Shown here piece by piece: positions 1 to 7,553 of a stretch of DNA of 9,567 nucleotides. The notes under the pieces are model-generated. The model did not search any database. It saw only the letters and a list, made by a program, of their open reading frames with translations, and had not been told where the DNA came from. Source of the stretch: Sulfurospirillum sp. (GTDB lineage: Bacteria; Campylobacterota; Campylobacteria; Campylobacterales; QNZT01); contig QNZU01000043.1 of assembly GCA_003978405.1 (NCBI GenBank), positions 1 through 9,567 on the forward strand. Reading direction: 5' to 3'. Both the position numbers and the translations under genes were made by a program. How positions within the stretch are numbered: position 1 is the stretch's first letter; every line of letters starts with the position of its first letter.

Positions 1-1297
1 ATTGAATATCGTTAAGTATATCATCTTTTGATATAATTTTCTTCTTTTTCTTATCTGTAGAATCCTCATCTTTTTTAGACTCTTTCTTTGAATCTACTTT
101 ACTTAACTCCTCTTCTAGGTGTTTTTTAAGATCAGCCTCTTTGATAGAAAAGTCATCTTTTTCAACCGGTACTTTACCTGGACTTACCTCAATATCTGGA
201 ACTACACCCTTTGCTTGGATAGTTCTACCACTTGGAAGATAGTATCTAGCAATAGTTAGTCTTAAAGCCTCTTCATTTCCTATTGGCAATATCACTTGGA
301 CACTTCCCTTTCCAAAGGTTTTTTGACCGATGATAACAGCTCTTTTGTGATCTTGCAATGCCCCACTTGTAATCTCACTAGCACTTGCACTTCCACCATT
401 TACTAGGACTGCGATAGGAAGCTTTTTGTATGTTCCTTTTTCATGAGCACTATATACTTGATTTTCACTAGCAATTCTACCCTTTTGAGATACAATCACT
501 CCCTTATCTACAAATGTATCTACTAAACCTACAGCTTGATCTAGCAATCCACCAGGGTTATTTCTAAGATCTAATACTATTCCTTTGATATTTGGATGAG
601 AACTTAAAGCTTTTTTTACACCATCGACTACTTTTTTATCAAATGATGTGACTCTTATATATAGAAGATTGGTTCCTTCAATCTTTTTTACATACACTGA
701 ATCGATTTTGATAATATCTCTTATGATTTTTATCTTGAGAGGTTTTGGCTCTTTTTTTCTTACAATTGTAAGCTCTATTGGAGTTTTTGGCTTTCCTCTC
801 ATGATATTTACAGCTTCATCGATAGTCATATTTAGAGTTGATTTGTCATTGATTTTAAGAATGATATCACCAGCTTTGATTCCAGCTTTATCAGCCGGAG
901 TGCCATCAATCGGAGAGATTACTGTCAAAGCTCCATCTCTCATACCGACAGTTATTCCAAGACCTCCAAACTCACCGTTGGTTTGAATCTGCATATCTTT
1001 ATATTTTTTTGAATCCATAAATGAAGAGTGTGCATCAAGATTGGACATAAGCCCCTCTAAAGATTTGTTTACGATATCGGTAATGTTCTCATCATCAACA
1101 TAATATTGTTCAATCGTTTGGATTACCTTTGTATATTTTGCCAAAGCATTTAGTCTGTCTTGAGTCAATCTGTGTGTAGGTGCTTTTGTGGAATTGTGAT
1201 TTACAGAAGATTTTGCAAAAAGATTAGATGAGCTTAGCACTGCAGTTGAGACTATTATTGATAAAAATCCCATAGTTATATACTTTTTTTGTTTCAT
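1..1297 (-). CDS. ctpA: S41-family C-terminal processing protease (partial, C-terminus beyond left edge)
   Basis: A periplasmic serine protease of the CtpA/CtpB/Prc type that cleaves near the C-termini of exported or envelope proteins. The window holds 432 codons. Residues 1-28 look like a Sec signal peptide: basic MKQKK, a hydrophobic core, then LFA before the likely cleavage site. A PDZ domain lies at about 108-182 (GGLGI; PADKAGIKAGD). The S41 core follows, with the strand motif LDLRNNPGG at 242-250. The motif NGGSASASE places the nucleophile at Ser305, with the general base Lys330 (FGKGS) and Gln334; the Ser+25 and +29 spacing matches B. subtilis CtpB. Residues about 400-420 are rich in Lys, Asp and Ser. 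I chose the ATG at 1297 because AAGGAAAG lies 7 nt upstream and the signal peptide then begins correctly. An in-frame ATG at 1333 would add 12 hydrophilic residues and is less likely. The gene lies 120 nt downstream of glyS on the same strand. Confidence 0.93.
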   Translation of the reverse strand, partial: MKQKKYITMGFLSIIVSTAVLSSSNLFAKSSVNHNSTKAPTHRLTQDRLNALAKYTKVIQTIEQYYVDDENITDIVNKSLEGLMSNLDAHSSFMDSKKYKDMQIQTNGEFGGLGITVGMRDGALTVISPIDGTPADKAGIKAGDIILKINDKSTLNMTIDEAVNIMRGKPKTPIELTIVRKKEPKPLKIKIIRDIIKIDSVYVKKIEGTNLLYIRVTSFDKKVVDGVKKALSSHPNIKGIVLDLRNNPGGLLDQAVGLVDTFVDKGVIVSQKGRIASENQVYSAHEKGTYKKLPIAVLVNGGSASASEITSGALQDHKRAVIIGQKTFGKGSVQVILPIGNEEALRLTIARYYLPSGRTIQAKGVVPDIEVSPGKVPVEKDDFSIKEADLKKHLEEELSKVDSKKESKKDEDSTDKKKKKIISKDDILNDIQ

Positions 1298-1304
1298 ATT
1301 TTTA

Positions 1305-1312
1305 CTTTCCTT
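1305..1312 (-). promoter_or_regulatory. Ribosome binding site of ctpA
   Basis: The minus strand reads AAGGAAAG, complementary to the 16S rRNA tail, 7 nt before the ATG at 1297. It decides this start over the in-frame ATG at 1333, whose only candidate site (GGGAGA) is about 12 nt away. Confidence 0.65.
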
Positions 1313-1417
1313 ATGAATATTTGTTTTGTTCATTGTATTCAAAATTCTCCCATATGTATTAAAATTAGATAAAAAAGATATAAAAATTTAGACTTAGTGA
1401 AGAAAGTAAACATTTTT

Positions 1418-3436
1418 TTAAATTGTTATCTCTTTAATGTCGGCAATCTCTCTAAATGATTGATAAATTGTAAAAATCAATGCTTTTCTGTTGTTTTTTA
1501 GATTGATATCATCTACATTTACCATCACCTTGTCAAAAAAGTTATCTATATACTCTTTTAGTGAAAAAAGCTCAGAAAGCCTCATCTCATAACTGTCACT
1601 TTTGCTCTTTTGTATCTGTTGAAATTTACCATACAGACTCTTCTCTTCATCTGTTTCAAACAAAGCTTCATCAATTTTATAGTTTTTATTTAAATCCATA
1701 TCTTTGATGATATTCGCAACTCGTTTAAATGTGGTACTAATCTCTTTAAGATCTCCATTTGCTATGATTTTCTCAAGGGCATTTAATTTCTTCTCAAACT
1801 CTACAATATCACTCTCGTTTGTTACCAAGATAGCCTTTATAAGTGAAGGGTTTTGAGGGAAGAACTGATAAATTCTCTCGATGATAAAATCAATAACTTT
1901 AGTTGCATCTAGATTTGGATAGTTTTGTGAAAGAGTTTTTATATCTGATACAAAGTCAAAATGATATCCCATATTAAGAGCAATTTTAAAGATACCTATA
2001 ACTGCTCTTCTTAGCCCAAAAGGATCTTTGGTACCAGTTGGAATATGTCCTATCTCAAAGAGCTTTAAAAGTGTATCAAGTTTGAGGCTCATCGCTGTTA
2101 GTGATGAGAGAGGAGTGCTTGGAAGCAAAGAGTCTTCTCCACTTGGCAAATACTGCTCTTTGATAGCAAGTGCTACCATCTCATCCTCTCCCGCCTCTTT
2201 TGCATAGTAGTAGCCCATTAGCCCCTGAAGTTCTGTAAATTCATATACCATATCACTAAGCAGGTCAGCTTTTGAGAGTTGAAAAACCCTCTTTATCATC
2301 GACTCTTCAATGCCTGTGTCAAATCTTTTTGAAAGAGTTAATGCGATATCTCTTTCTCTTTGTGATTTTTCAAGTAGATTTCCGCCACCTTGAATAAAGT
2401 TGATATTTTCTAGACCATTTTGGCTAAGACCTCTTTTTAGGTCATTCTCATAGAAAAAAAGTGCATCACTAAGCCTTGCTCTTAGAACCTTCTCATTACC
2501 CTGGACTATATTGTTATAATCATCGCAGATAGAGTTGGAAACTACAATGAAGTTGTTGCTTAACTTTTTTTGATCAAAAACAGGAAAATATCGCTGATGT
2601 TCTCTCATAGAGAGGATGATAACTTCAGGAGGCAGATTTAAAAACTTTTTATCAAACTCACCCATCAAAGCAGTAGGGTTTTCAGTGATTGCTACTACCT
2701 CTTCAAGAAGATCATTATCTAGTTGAATTGTTTTTGAGCTTTGATTCTCAATCTCTTTGAATTGTTTTAGAATCATCTCTTTTCTTCTGTCTGGATCAAT
2801 AATTACACCGTTTTTTGATACGATTTTTAAAAATTGATCCATATCTTTATAGTGGAGCTTTTCAAAACCGATTGATCTGTGAGGGTAAGTGAAATTTGAA
2901 CTATTGACTTCAAAAAGTCTTAGATTAACAACCTCATCACCCAAAGTGGTACCAATCCATCGAACAGGTCTTATGAAGCTATCTTTTAAATCTCCCCATC
3001 TCATTGATTTTCCAAAATTAAGAGATTTTAAAAACGATTCAAGCATCTGCTCTAAGAGGGATATCGTCTCTTTGCCCTCTACACTTTTTTGGAAGTATAA
3101 AACCTCTTTGTCTCCTCTTTTGGCTGTTTTTATATCTTTGATATCGACTCCACATTTTTTGGCAAATCCAAGTGCTGCTTGTGTGGGTGAACCATCTTTG
3201 TATGCGATTGATAAAGGGGCACCAAAAAACTCCTCTGTTTTATCGTCTTGTTTTAGTGGGAATTCTTTGTGTGCGATAATAAGTCTTCTTGGAGTATAAA
3301 AAAAGTCAAATTGCGAATTTATACAGTGCTGATCTAAAATATCTTGCCATTTTGCCTTGATATTTGGCAACTCTTTGAGAAACGGAACAGCTGGAAGCTC
3401 TTCCACTCCAATCTCTATAAGTAGGGGTTTTTTCAT
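1418..3436 (-). CDS. glyS: Glycyl-tRNA synthetase, beta subunit
   Basis: The large subunit of the bacterial alpha2beta2 glycyl-tRNA synthetase. It recognises tRNA-Gly and supports the catalytic alpha subunit (GlyQ) in charging glycine onto tRNA in the cytoplasm. At 672 aa it is about the usual length (near 690 in E. coli) and looks intact. Hallmarks are the N-terminal LIEIGVEELP at 6-15, TPRRL at 48-52, a central helical region with SKADLLSDMVYEF, the family block GTKDPFGLRRA near residue 470, and a C-terminal DALR-like anticodon-binding segment ending with FFDKVMVNVDD. No glyQ is present in the window, so the two subunits are not adjacent on at least this side. The ATG at 3436 gives the standard N-terminus, although only a weak AAGG about 14 nt upstream could act as a ribosome binding site. 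It follows the 37-aa membrane peptide gene by 66 nt. Confidence 0.97.
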   Translation of the reverse strand: MKKPLLIEIGVEELPAVPFLKELPNIKAKWQDILDQHCINSQFDFFYTPRRLIIAHKEFPLKQDDKTEEFFGAPLSIAYKDGSPTQAALGFAKKCGVDIKDIKTAKRGDKEVLYFQKSVEGKETISLLEQMLESFLKSLNFGKSMRWGDLKDSFIRPVRWIGTTLGDEVVNLRLFEVNSSNFTYPHRSIGFEKLHYKDMDQFLKIVSKNGVIIDPDRRKEMILKQFKEIENQSSKTIQLDNDLLEEVVAITENPTALMGEFDKKFLNLPPEVIILSMREHQRYFPVFDQKKLSNNFIVVSNSICDDYNNIVQGNEKVLRARLSDALFFYENDLKRGLSQNGLENINFIQGGGNLLEKSQRERDIALTLSKRFDTGIEESMIKRVFQLSKADLLSDMVYEFTELQGLMGYYYAKEAGEDEMVALAIKEQYLPSGEDSLLPSTPLSSLTAMSLKLDTLLKLFEIGHIPTGTKDPFGLRRAVIGIFKIALNMGYHFDFVSDIKTLSQNYPNLDATKVIDFIIERIYQFFPQNPSLIKAILVTNESDIVEFEKKLNALEKIIANGDLKEISTTFKRVANIIKDMDLNKNYKIDEALFETDEEKSLYGKFQQIQKSKSDSYEMRLSELFSLKEYIDNFFDKVMVNVDDINLKNNRKALIFTIYQSFREIADIKEITI

Positions 3437-3502
3437 TGTTGATTTTTTACCTTGATAATCTAATATAGATAAATTCTATCAAAAATTGGTTTAAATCAGG
3501 AA

Positions 3503-3616
3503 TTAATCTCTTTTATCTCTGTTTTTTGCCTGGGATTGAAGCATAAATCCCCTAACTAAAAAGATCATAAAAAGAACAAATAGTATTAAAACAGTAGTGT
3601 CTATAATCTCTTTCAT
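3503..3616 (-). CDS. Small single-pass membrane peptide, 37 aa, unknown function
   Basis: A short reading frame that fills most of the gap between glyS and the upstream receiver-like gene. It begins MKEIIDTTVLILF and has one strongly hydrophobic stretch at about residues 7-26 (VLILFVLFMIFLV followed by RGFML). A charged, Lys/Arg/Asp-rich tail follows (QAKNRDKRD). That pattern suits a bitopic membrane microprotein with a short N-terminus and a hydrophilic C-terminal tail. It starts 15 nt after the stop codon of the upstream gene on the same strand, so it is probably co-transcribed with it. There is no clear Shine-Dalgarno site; instead the ATG lies in the loop of a perfect inverted repeat (3601-3629). 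I do not recognise a family. The alternative is a chance frame in AT-rich DNA; the clean helix-plus-basic-tail layout and the operon position argue for a real gene. Confidence 0.5.
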   Translation of the reverse strand: MKEIIDTTVLILFVLFMIFLVRGFMLQSQAKNRDKRD

Positions 3617-3629
3617 AAAGAGATTATAG
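3601..3629. repeat. Perfect 13-bp inverted repeat around a start codon
   Basis: The arms CTATAATCTCTTT and AAAGAGATTATAG are exact reverse complements separated by 3 nt. On the minus strand the three loop bases are ATG, the start codon of the 37-aa peptide gene. In RNA this would fold into a 13-bp AU-rich stem that ends just after the stop codon of the upstream gene (3632). Neither strand has a U-run after the stem, so it does not look like an intrinsic terminator. It could be an mRNA 3'-end or translation-control hairpin, or a DNA operator palindrome. Confidence 0.75.
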
Positions 3630-3631
3630 CA

Positions 3632-4429
3632 CTAATTATCTTCATATACAAGCTCAAATGCACTCAAAGCTTCAAGTGGTTCAACACTGATAGAGAAGTT
3701 TTCTACCCTTTTTTTGATAGACTTTTTACCAAATGATGGGATAGTGTTTAATATCAAAAAGTGCAGAATTTTTCTTTTTTTGTCAAAATAGATTGTATCA
3801 TATTCTCTGACTATCTTTTGCAGGTTGTAGTTTTTTATATCTGTATCAGAGTCGTAACTAAATTTTAAGAGTGAGAAAAATATCTTTTTATTTATTAGTT
3901 CAAATACTCTGTTTTCAAAAAGCTCTTTGGATTCAATTGTGATCTCTTTATTCTCTTTAAGAGCTATAAGTCTTTTGGTATAAAAGTTTGTTTTTAGAAA
4001 TATCTCTATATTCATGATGAAATCTTCAAGCATAAAATCTCTGCTGAAGAGTTTATGAACACCACTGTTATGGGCTATTAGCATATCTTTGTTTCTTATG
4101 TATTGTTTCTTTGAAATTTCAAAAAATTTCAGATCAAGTTTTTGTGATTTTATGATTTGAAGGATTGACTCTTTTAACTCTTCATCATTTTTATTAAATA
4201 TGATGATATCCATCTCATAAAGCAATGAGATATCTTCAGGTGAGAGATCTTCTAAAGTATAATACTCAACATCGTCAACACTAGAGAATATATAGTAGTG
4301 CAGTTTTTTTATCTCTTCATTATCACTGATGAGCATGAGCTCAATTTTTTTATCTCTTTTTCTCTTTATATTCTCAAGTATGACCAAATCATCTAATAAA
4401 TTTTCATCCAACACTCTATTTGCAGCCAT
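3632..4429 (-). CDS. Receiver-like plus degenerate GGDEF-like protein, 265 aa
   Basis: No close family recognised. After a short acidic N-terminus, residues about 29-147 have the rhythm of a response-regulator receiver domain: strand ELMLISDN, strand YEMDIIIFN where the phosphorylated Asp would normally sit, strand KFFEIS, then NSGVHKLFSRDFMLEDF, which resembles the family's GADDYLTKPF segment. The phospho-acceptor appears to be replaced by Asn79. Residues about 166-262 read like the fold of a diguanylate cyclase (FFSLLKFSYD, LQKIVREYDTIYF, LHFLILNT, IKKRVENFSIS). The GGDEF signature itself is absent and is replaced by residues near 211-220. This suggests a cytoplasmic sensor or scaffold that has lost both phosphorylation and c-di-GMP synthesis. 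The domain reading is my inference from pattern. The start is supported by GGAAAGA 5 nt before the ATG. The 106-nt upstream spacer suggests its own promoter. Confidence 0.75.
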   Translation of the reverse strand: MAANRVLDENLLDDLVILENIKRKRDKKIELMLISDNEEIKKLHYYIFSSVDDVEYYTLEDLSPEDISLLYEMDIIIFNKNDEELKESILQIIKSQKLDLKFFEISKKQYIRNKDMLIAHNSGVHKLFSRDFMLEDFIMNIEIFLKTNFYTKRLIALKENKEITIESKELFENRVFELINKKIFFSLLKFSYDSDTDIKNYNLQKIVREYDTIYFDKKRKILHFLILNTIPSFGKKSIKKRVENFSISVEPLEALSAFELVYEDN

Positions 4430-4482
4430 TAAATCTTTCCTATAAGTTCGTTGGAAATTAGATCGGCAAATTCGAAAAAAGT

Positions 4483-4488
4483 TTTATA
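4483..4488 (-). promoter_or_regulatory. Candidate -10 element for the receiver-like gene
   Basis: The minus strand reads TTTTTGTATAAAA after a T-rich run, as in Campylobacterota promoters, which often have periodic T tracts and a good -10 but no -35 hexamer. TATAAA lies about 53 nt upstream of the ATG at 4429, within the largest gap of the left block. In DNA this AT-rich it could be chance. Confidence 0.3.
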
Positions 4489-4535
4489 CAAAAATGAGAA
4501 AAAAATTAAGTAATTTGAGTAAAGTTTCTAAGAAT

Positions 4536-5300
4536 TTAATTTTTAGTCAATTTGATAATTTTTTGGTTTTCATTATTGATATTTAGCATAAAAAAATAAT
4601 CTCTTGAATAAACACCGCTATCCAAGCCTATCTTATCAGATTTCATATATGGTTTACTAAAAGGAGTATGTCCAAATATGACAGTGAAGTTGAGTTTTTT
4701 GGTAGAAAATAAAAATTGGTCTCTGATCCAGAATATTGTCTCATCCGATACTTGTGATTTGAAGTTTTTGTTATCTGGATCGACTCCTGCATGGACAAAT
4801 AGATATTTAAACTTTTTATCTACATAGTATGGTACCAAATCACTCAAAAAAGAGATAAACTTCTCATAAAAGGATCTATCATGCTTAAATACATAATCAA
4901 AACACGACATTGTGGCATCTAAAAATTTAAACTCATCTCTGATCTCTTTATTGTCATTTAGATAGTACTCTTCATAAAAAATCTCATGATTACCTTTTAA
5001 AAAGAGCATAGAAATTTGATTACTATTAGCCCACTCTTTTAAGTTGATCAAATCTCTTACAAGCAGATATGAACCTGCATCTTTAAACTCTTTTTCTAAA
5101 ACAGTTCCTGGCTCACCTCGGTCAAAATAGTCTCCCAAAAATATCACTATTGTATCTTTGTCAATATGGTTTTTTATGTAATGCTCAATTTTTTTATAGA
5201 TAGAATAAGTACCATGCAGATCAGGAATCACTAAATATTTGTGTTTTGATTCTAACTCATCTTGATTTTCTAAAAAGGAGTTATTTATCTTTTGAAACAT
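4536..5300 (-). CDS. PPP-type metallophosphoesterase (Ser/Thr protein phosphatase or Ap4A hydrolase-like)
   Basis: A dinuclear-metal phosphoesterase of the calcineurin-like/PPP superfamily, 254 aa, probably cytoplasmic (no signal peptide or membrane segment). All signature blocks are in order: PDLHG at 26-30, GDYFDRG at 56-62, GNHE at 103-106, HAGV at 170-173, GHTPF at 210-214 and DSG at 227-229. These supply the metal-binding Asp, His and Asn ligands and the catalytic His105. GDYFDRG and HAGV place it with bacterial PPP enzymes such as PrpA, lambda phosphatase and symmetrical Ap4A hydrolase. Sequence alone does not say whether the substrate is a phosphoprotein or a dinucleotide. The ATG at 5300 has AGGAAG 5 nt upstream, and this site overlaps the stop codon of the DUF89 gene, so the pair is probably translationally coupled. 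Confidence 0.92.
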   Translation of the reverse strand: MFQKINNSFLENQDELESKHKYLVIPDLHGTYSIYKKIEHYIKNHIDKDTIVIFLGDYFDRGEPGTVLEKEFKDAGSYLLVRDLINLKEWANSNQISMLFLKGNHEIFYEEYYLNDNKEIRDEFKFLDATMSCFDYVFKHDRSFYEKFISFLSDLVPYYVDKKFKYLFVHAGVDPDNKNFKSQVSDETIFWIRDQFLFSTKKLNFTVIFGHTPFSKPYMKSDKIGLDSGVYSRDYFFMLNINNENQKIIKLTKN

Positions 5301-5305
5301 TAGAA

Positions 5306-5312
5306 CTTCCTA
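5306..5312 (-). promoter_or_regulatory. Ribosome binding site overlapping the upstream stop codon
   Basis: The minus strand reads TAGGAAG. TAG is the stop of the DUF89 gene, and AGGAAG is the Shine-Dalgarno site of the phosphatase gene, 5 nt before its ATG at 5300. Ribosomes finishing DUF89 would be placed directly on the next gene. Confidence 0.65.
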
Positions 5313-6167
5313 AATTTTTTTGCATATTATATCACCTATTTTTTTATTTAGTGAATTTGCTACAACAGAGCATTTTACTTTGAGTAGAAAAAATATAGGA
5401 TGGGATTTTGCTTGATTTAAGCACTCATAATTGCCCATCCCTTTTGAAATAATCAAATCTGCACTATCAAAAATCTCTTTTGCACTCTCACTCAACATCT
5501 CATAGACAAGTCCAGGAGTAGGCACTCCACTATCAATTACTGTTGCAAAATCGTGTATAGGATCATCTTTAAGATCCTCAAGACAAAGATCGTTGATAAT
5601 AGGCTCTCCCCTGACAAAATAGTAGATTTCAATATCTTTAAACTCATCTCTTAAATATTGGATATAAATCTTATCGAAAATATTCTCTCCGGCATTATCA
5701 GCTAAATATACAAGTTTTTTACTCTTTTTTAAAGCTTCATGTAGTTCATTGGTGTTATCAATAGCAAAAGATCTTTGCATAGTGTTTTTTAGTTCATCAC
5801 TCAAATCAAAACTGATCTCACTTGCCAAATCAATCACATTTCCTACAATAGCGATCTTTGTAGCAGTGATAAACTTATCACTGCTGTTTTTTAATATCTC
5901 ATATGCAAGAGGCTCTAAATCTTTTGCTTTTTGGATAGATTTTTCTTTTATATCTTTATATAGATCATCAACTTTTAAATATTTTGATATCTTCTGATAC
6001 ATCGGTGTGGCATTTTGGGGAGGAGTCAAATCCATACTCATTTTGGGTATCATAGATGCCGCAATATCTAACACCTCTTTTGATCTGTTATCGTCAAGAC
6101 CAAGCTCTTTTGTTACCTTTAGAGCTTGGTTAAATATACAAGATAGACAATCTGTTGCGATATTCAC
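5310..6167 (-). CDS. DUF89 (ARMT1-like) metal-dependent phosphatase
   Basis: A 285-aa cytoplasmic protein of the DUF89 family, whose studied members are metal-dependent phosphatases that remove phosphate from sugar phosphates and related damaged or overflow metabolites. Family marks are the N-terminal CLSC pair (Cys7, Cys10), typical of the short prokaryotic subfamily; IVGNVID at 107-113; the metal and catalytic block DNAGE at 157-161; RGEPIIND at 186-193; DSG at 212-214; and DLIISKGMGNYE at 237-248. By analogy with known structures Asp157, Asn158 and Asp193 are likely metal ligands. The start codon is GTG at 6167, only 5 nt after the DAHP synthase stop. No strong ribosome binding site is visible, so translation probably depends on coupling. 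The next Met is residue 38, which would remove the Cys pair, so the GTG start is preferred. The natural substrate cannot be read from sequence. Confidence 0.9.
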   Translation of the reverse strand: MNIATDCLSCIFNQALKVTKELGLDDNRSKEVLDIAASMIPKMSMDLTPPQNATPMYQKISKYLKVDDLYKDIKEKSIQKAKDLEPLAYEILKNSSDKFITATKIAIVGNVIDLASEISFDLSDELKNTMQRSFAIDNTNELHEALKKSKKLVYLADNAGENIFDKIYIQYLRDEFKDIEIYYFVRGEPIINDLCLEDLKDDPIHDFATVIDSGVPTPGLVYEMLSESAKEIFDSADLIISKGMGNYECLNQAKSHPIFFLLKVKCSVVANSLNKKIGDIICKKI

Positions 6168-6172
6168 TATTT

Positions 6173-7522
6173 TTAAGCTTTTGAGTTTTTGAGATAATCC
6201 GCTATCAAAAATGAGAGTTCCAATGCTTGTGAAGCATTTAACCTTGGATCACAGTGGGTATGGTATCTTGAAGATAGATTGTCTTCTGTAATCTCCTGAG
6301 CTCCACCTATACACTCTGTTACATCTTTTCCAGTCATCTCAAGATGGACTCCACCGGCAATGGTACCTTCGGCTTTATGGATCTCCATAAAATTTGTGAT
6401 CTCTTTTAATACTTTGTCAAACTCTCTTGTTTTATAGTTGTTTGATGTTTTGATAGTATTTGCATGCATAGGATCTGATGACCAGAGTATCTTTTTACCC
6501 TCTCTTTGCACTGCTTGAATAAGAGGAGGAAGATGTTCATTGATGGCATCTGCTCCCATTCTGACTATGATATTTAGTTTACCGCTCTCATTTTGCGGAT
6601 TTAGTGCATCTATCAAGCTAAGTAGATCATCAACACTTGTAGTAGGTCCAGCTTTTACTCCGATTGGATTTTCAACACCTCTTAAAAACTCTACATGTGC
6701 ATGATCAAGCTGCCTGGTTCTATCTCCTATCCAAAGCATATGAGCCGAACAGTCGTAATATTTTCCACTTATACTGTCTTCTCTTGTTAGTGCCTCTTCA
6801 TAATTTAGAAGAAGAGCTTCGTGAGATGTGTATAAAACGGTTTGATTTAACAGTGGTGTGTTTTCACTATTGATTCCGATTGCAGACATAAAATCTAGTG
6901 CTTTTTTAATATCATCAGCCAAGGATTGGTACCGTTTGTTTGCATTGCTGCCTTTGGTAAAGTCCAAGTTCCATTGATTTACTCTTCTTAAATCAGCATA
7001 CCCGCCTCTGGCAAAGGCTCTGATTAGGTTTTGGGTTGCAGCTGATTGATTATATGCACTAAGCATTCTAAATGGATCAGGTTCTCTAGCTTCAAGAGTA
7101 GGCTCGATAGAGTTTATGATATCACCTCTATAGCTTGGAATCTTCTCTCCATTTACCTCTTCAAAATCGCTGCTTCTTGGTTTTGCAAATTGACCTGCAA
7201 TTCTTCCCACTTTTACTACTGGTTTGCCACCGGCAAATGTCAAAGCAACAGACATCTGCATAAATACTTTGAAAAAATCTCTTATATTGTCAGCATTAAA
7301 CTCAGAAAAACTCTCTGCACAATCACCACCTTGAAGCAAAAAAGCTTTTCCCTCAGTTACATCAGACAATCTTTTTTTCAGGCTCCTCACCTCCTGGGCA
7401 AATACCAAAGGGGGATATTTTGAAAGTTTCATCTCAACTTTCTTCAATAGATCCAAATCTTTATATGTAGGTTGTTGAAGAATTGGTTTATTTCTCCAAC
7501 TATCTTTTGACCACTCTTTCAT
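6173..7522 (-). CDS. Class II 3-deoxy-7-phosphoheptulonate (DAHP) synthase
   Basis: Catalyses the first step of the shikimate pathway, condensing phosphoenolpyruvate with erythrose 4-phosphate to DAHP, the entry to aromatic amino acids, folate and quinones. At 449 aa it belongs to the class II (plant/Mycobacterium-type) enzymes, usually about 450-460 aa, and is complete. The N-terminal stretch before the barrel is short. Metal ligands by analogy with M. tuberculosis are Cys68 (GGDCAESF), His353 (SSDPMH), Glu395 (VHLEMTG) and Asp425 (HCDPRLN); the 42- and 30-residue spacings between the last three match exactly. Substrate-binding KPRSS lies at 114-118. Regulation by aromatic amino acids is possible but not readable here. 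It is the first gene of the operon and has a good promoter 32 nt upstream (7554-7582). In this phylum the gene is labelled variously aroF, aroG or dhs. Confidence 0.97.
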   Translation of the reverse strand: MKEWSKDSWRNKPILQQPTYKDLDLLKKVEMKLSKYPPLVFAQEVRSLKKRLSDVTEGKAFLLQGGDCAESFSEFNADNIRDFFKVFMQMSVALTFAGGKPVVKVGRIAGQFAKPRSSDFEEVNGEKIPSYRGDIINSIEPTLEAREPDPFRMLSAYNQSAATQNLIRAFARGGYADLRRVNQWNLDFTKGSNANKRYQSLADDIKKALDFMSAIGINSENTPLLNQTVLYTSHEALLLNYEEALTREDSISGKYYDCSAHMLWIGDRTRQLDHAHVEFLRGVENPIGVKAGPTTSVDDLLSLIDALNPQNESGKLNIIVRMGADAINEHLPPLIQAVQREGKKILWSSDPMHANTIKTSNNYKTREFDKVLKEITNFMEIHKAEGTIAGGVHLEMTGKDVTECIGGAQEITEDNLSSRYHTHCDPRLNASQALELSFLIADYLKNSKA

Positions 7523-7553
7523 GTGTCTCTCTTTTGTATAAATTAAAGTCGAT

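Noticed and set aside
648..986. A 112-aa plus-strand reading frame with hydrophobic segments
   Set aside because: It lies opposite the PDZ and core region of the S41 protease and has no ribosome binding site or family resemblance; it is an antisense shadow.
1321..1417. A possible promoter between glyS and the S41 protease gene
   Set aside because: The spacer is AT-rich and contains several loose -10-like strings, but none has a matching -35 or a TG extension, so I could not choose one.
2889..3299. A 136-aa plus-strand reading frame
   Set aside because: It is antisense to the highly conserved N-terminal part of glyS, with no independent support.
3437..3502. A promoter immediately upstream of glyS with a TTGATA hexamer
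   Set aside because: No good -10 lies at 16-18 bp from it; the best candidates match only weakly.
3601..3629. The inverted repeat as a Rho-independent terminator
   Set aside because: The stem is AU-rich and neither strand has a run of T after it, so the terminator pattern is incomplete.
4110..4123. A 14-bp palindrome TTTGAAATTTCAAA
   Set aside because: It lies inside the coding region of the receiver-like protein, is purely AT-rich in character and is plausible by chance at this base composition.
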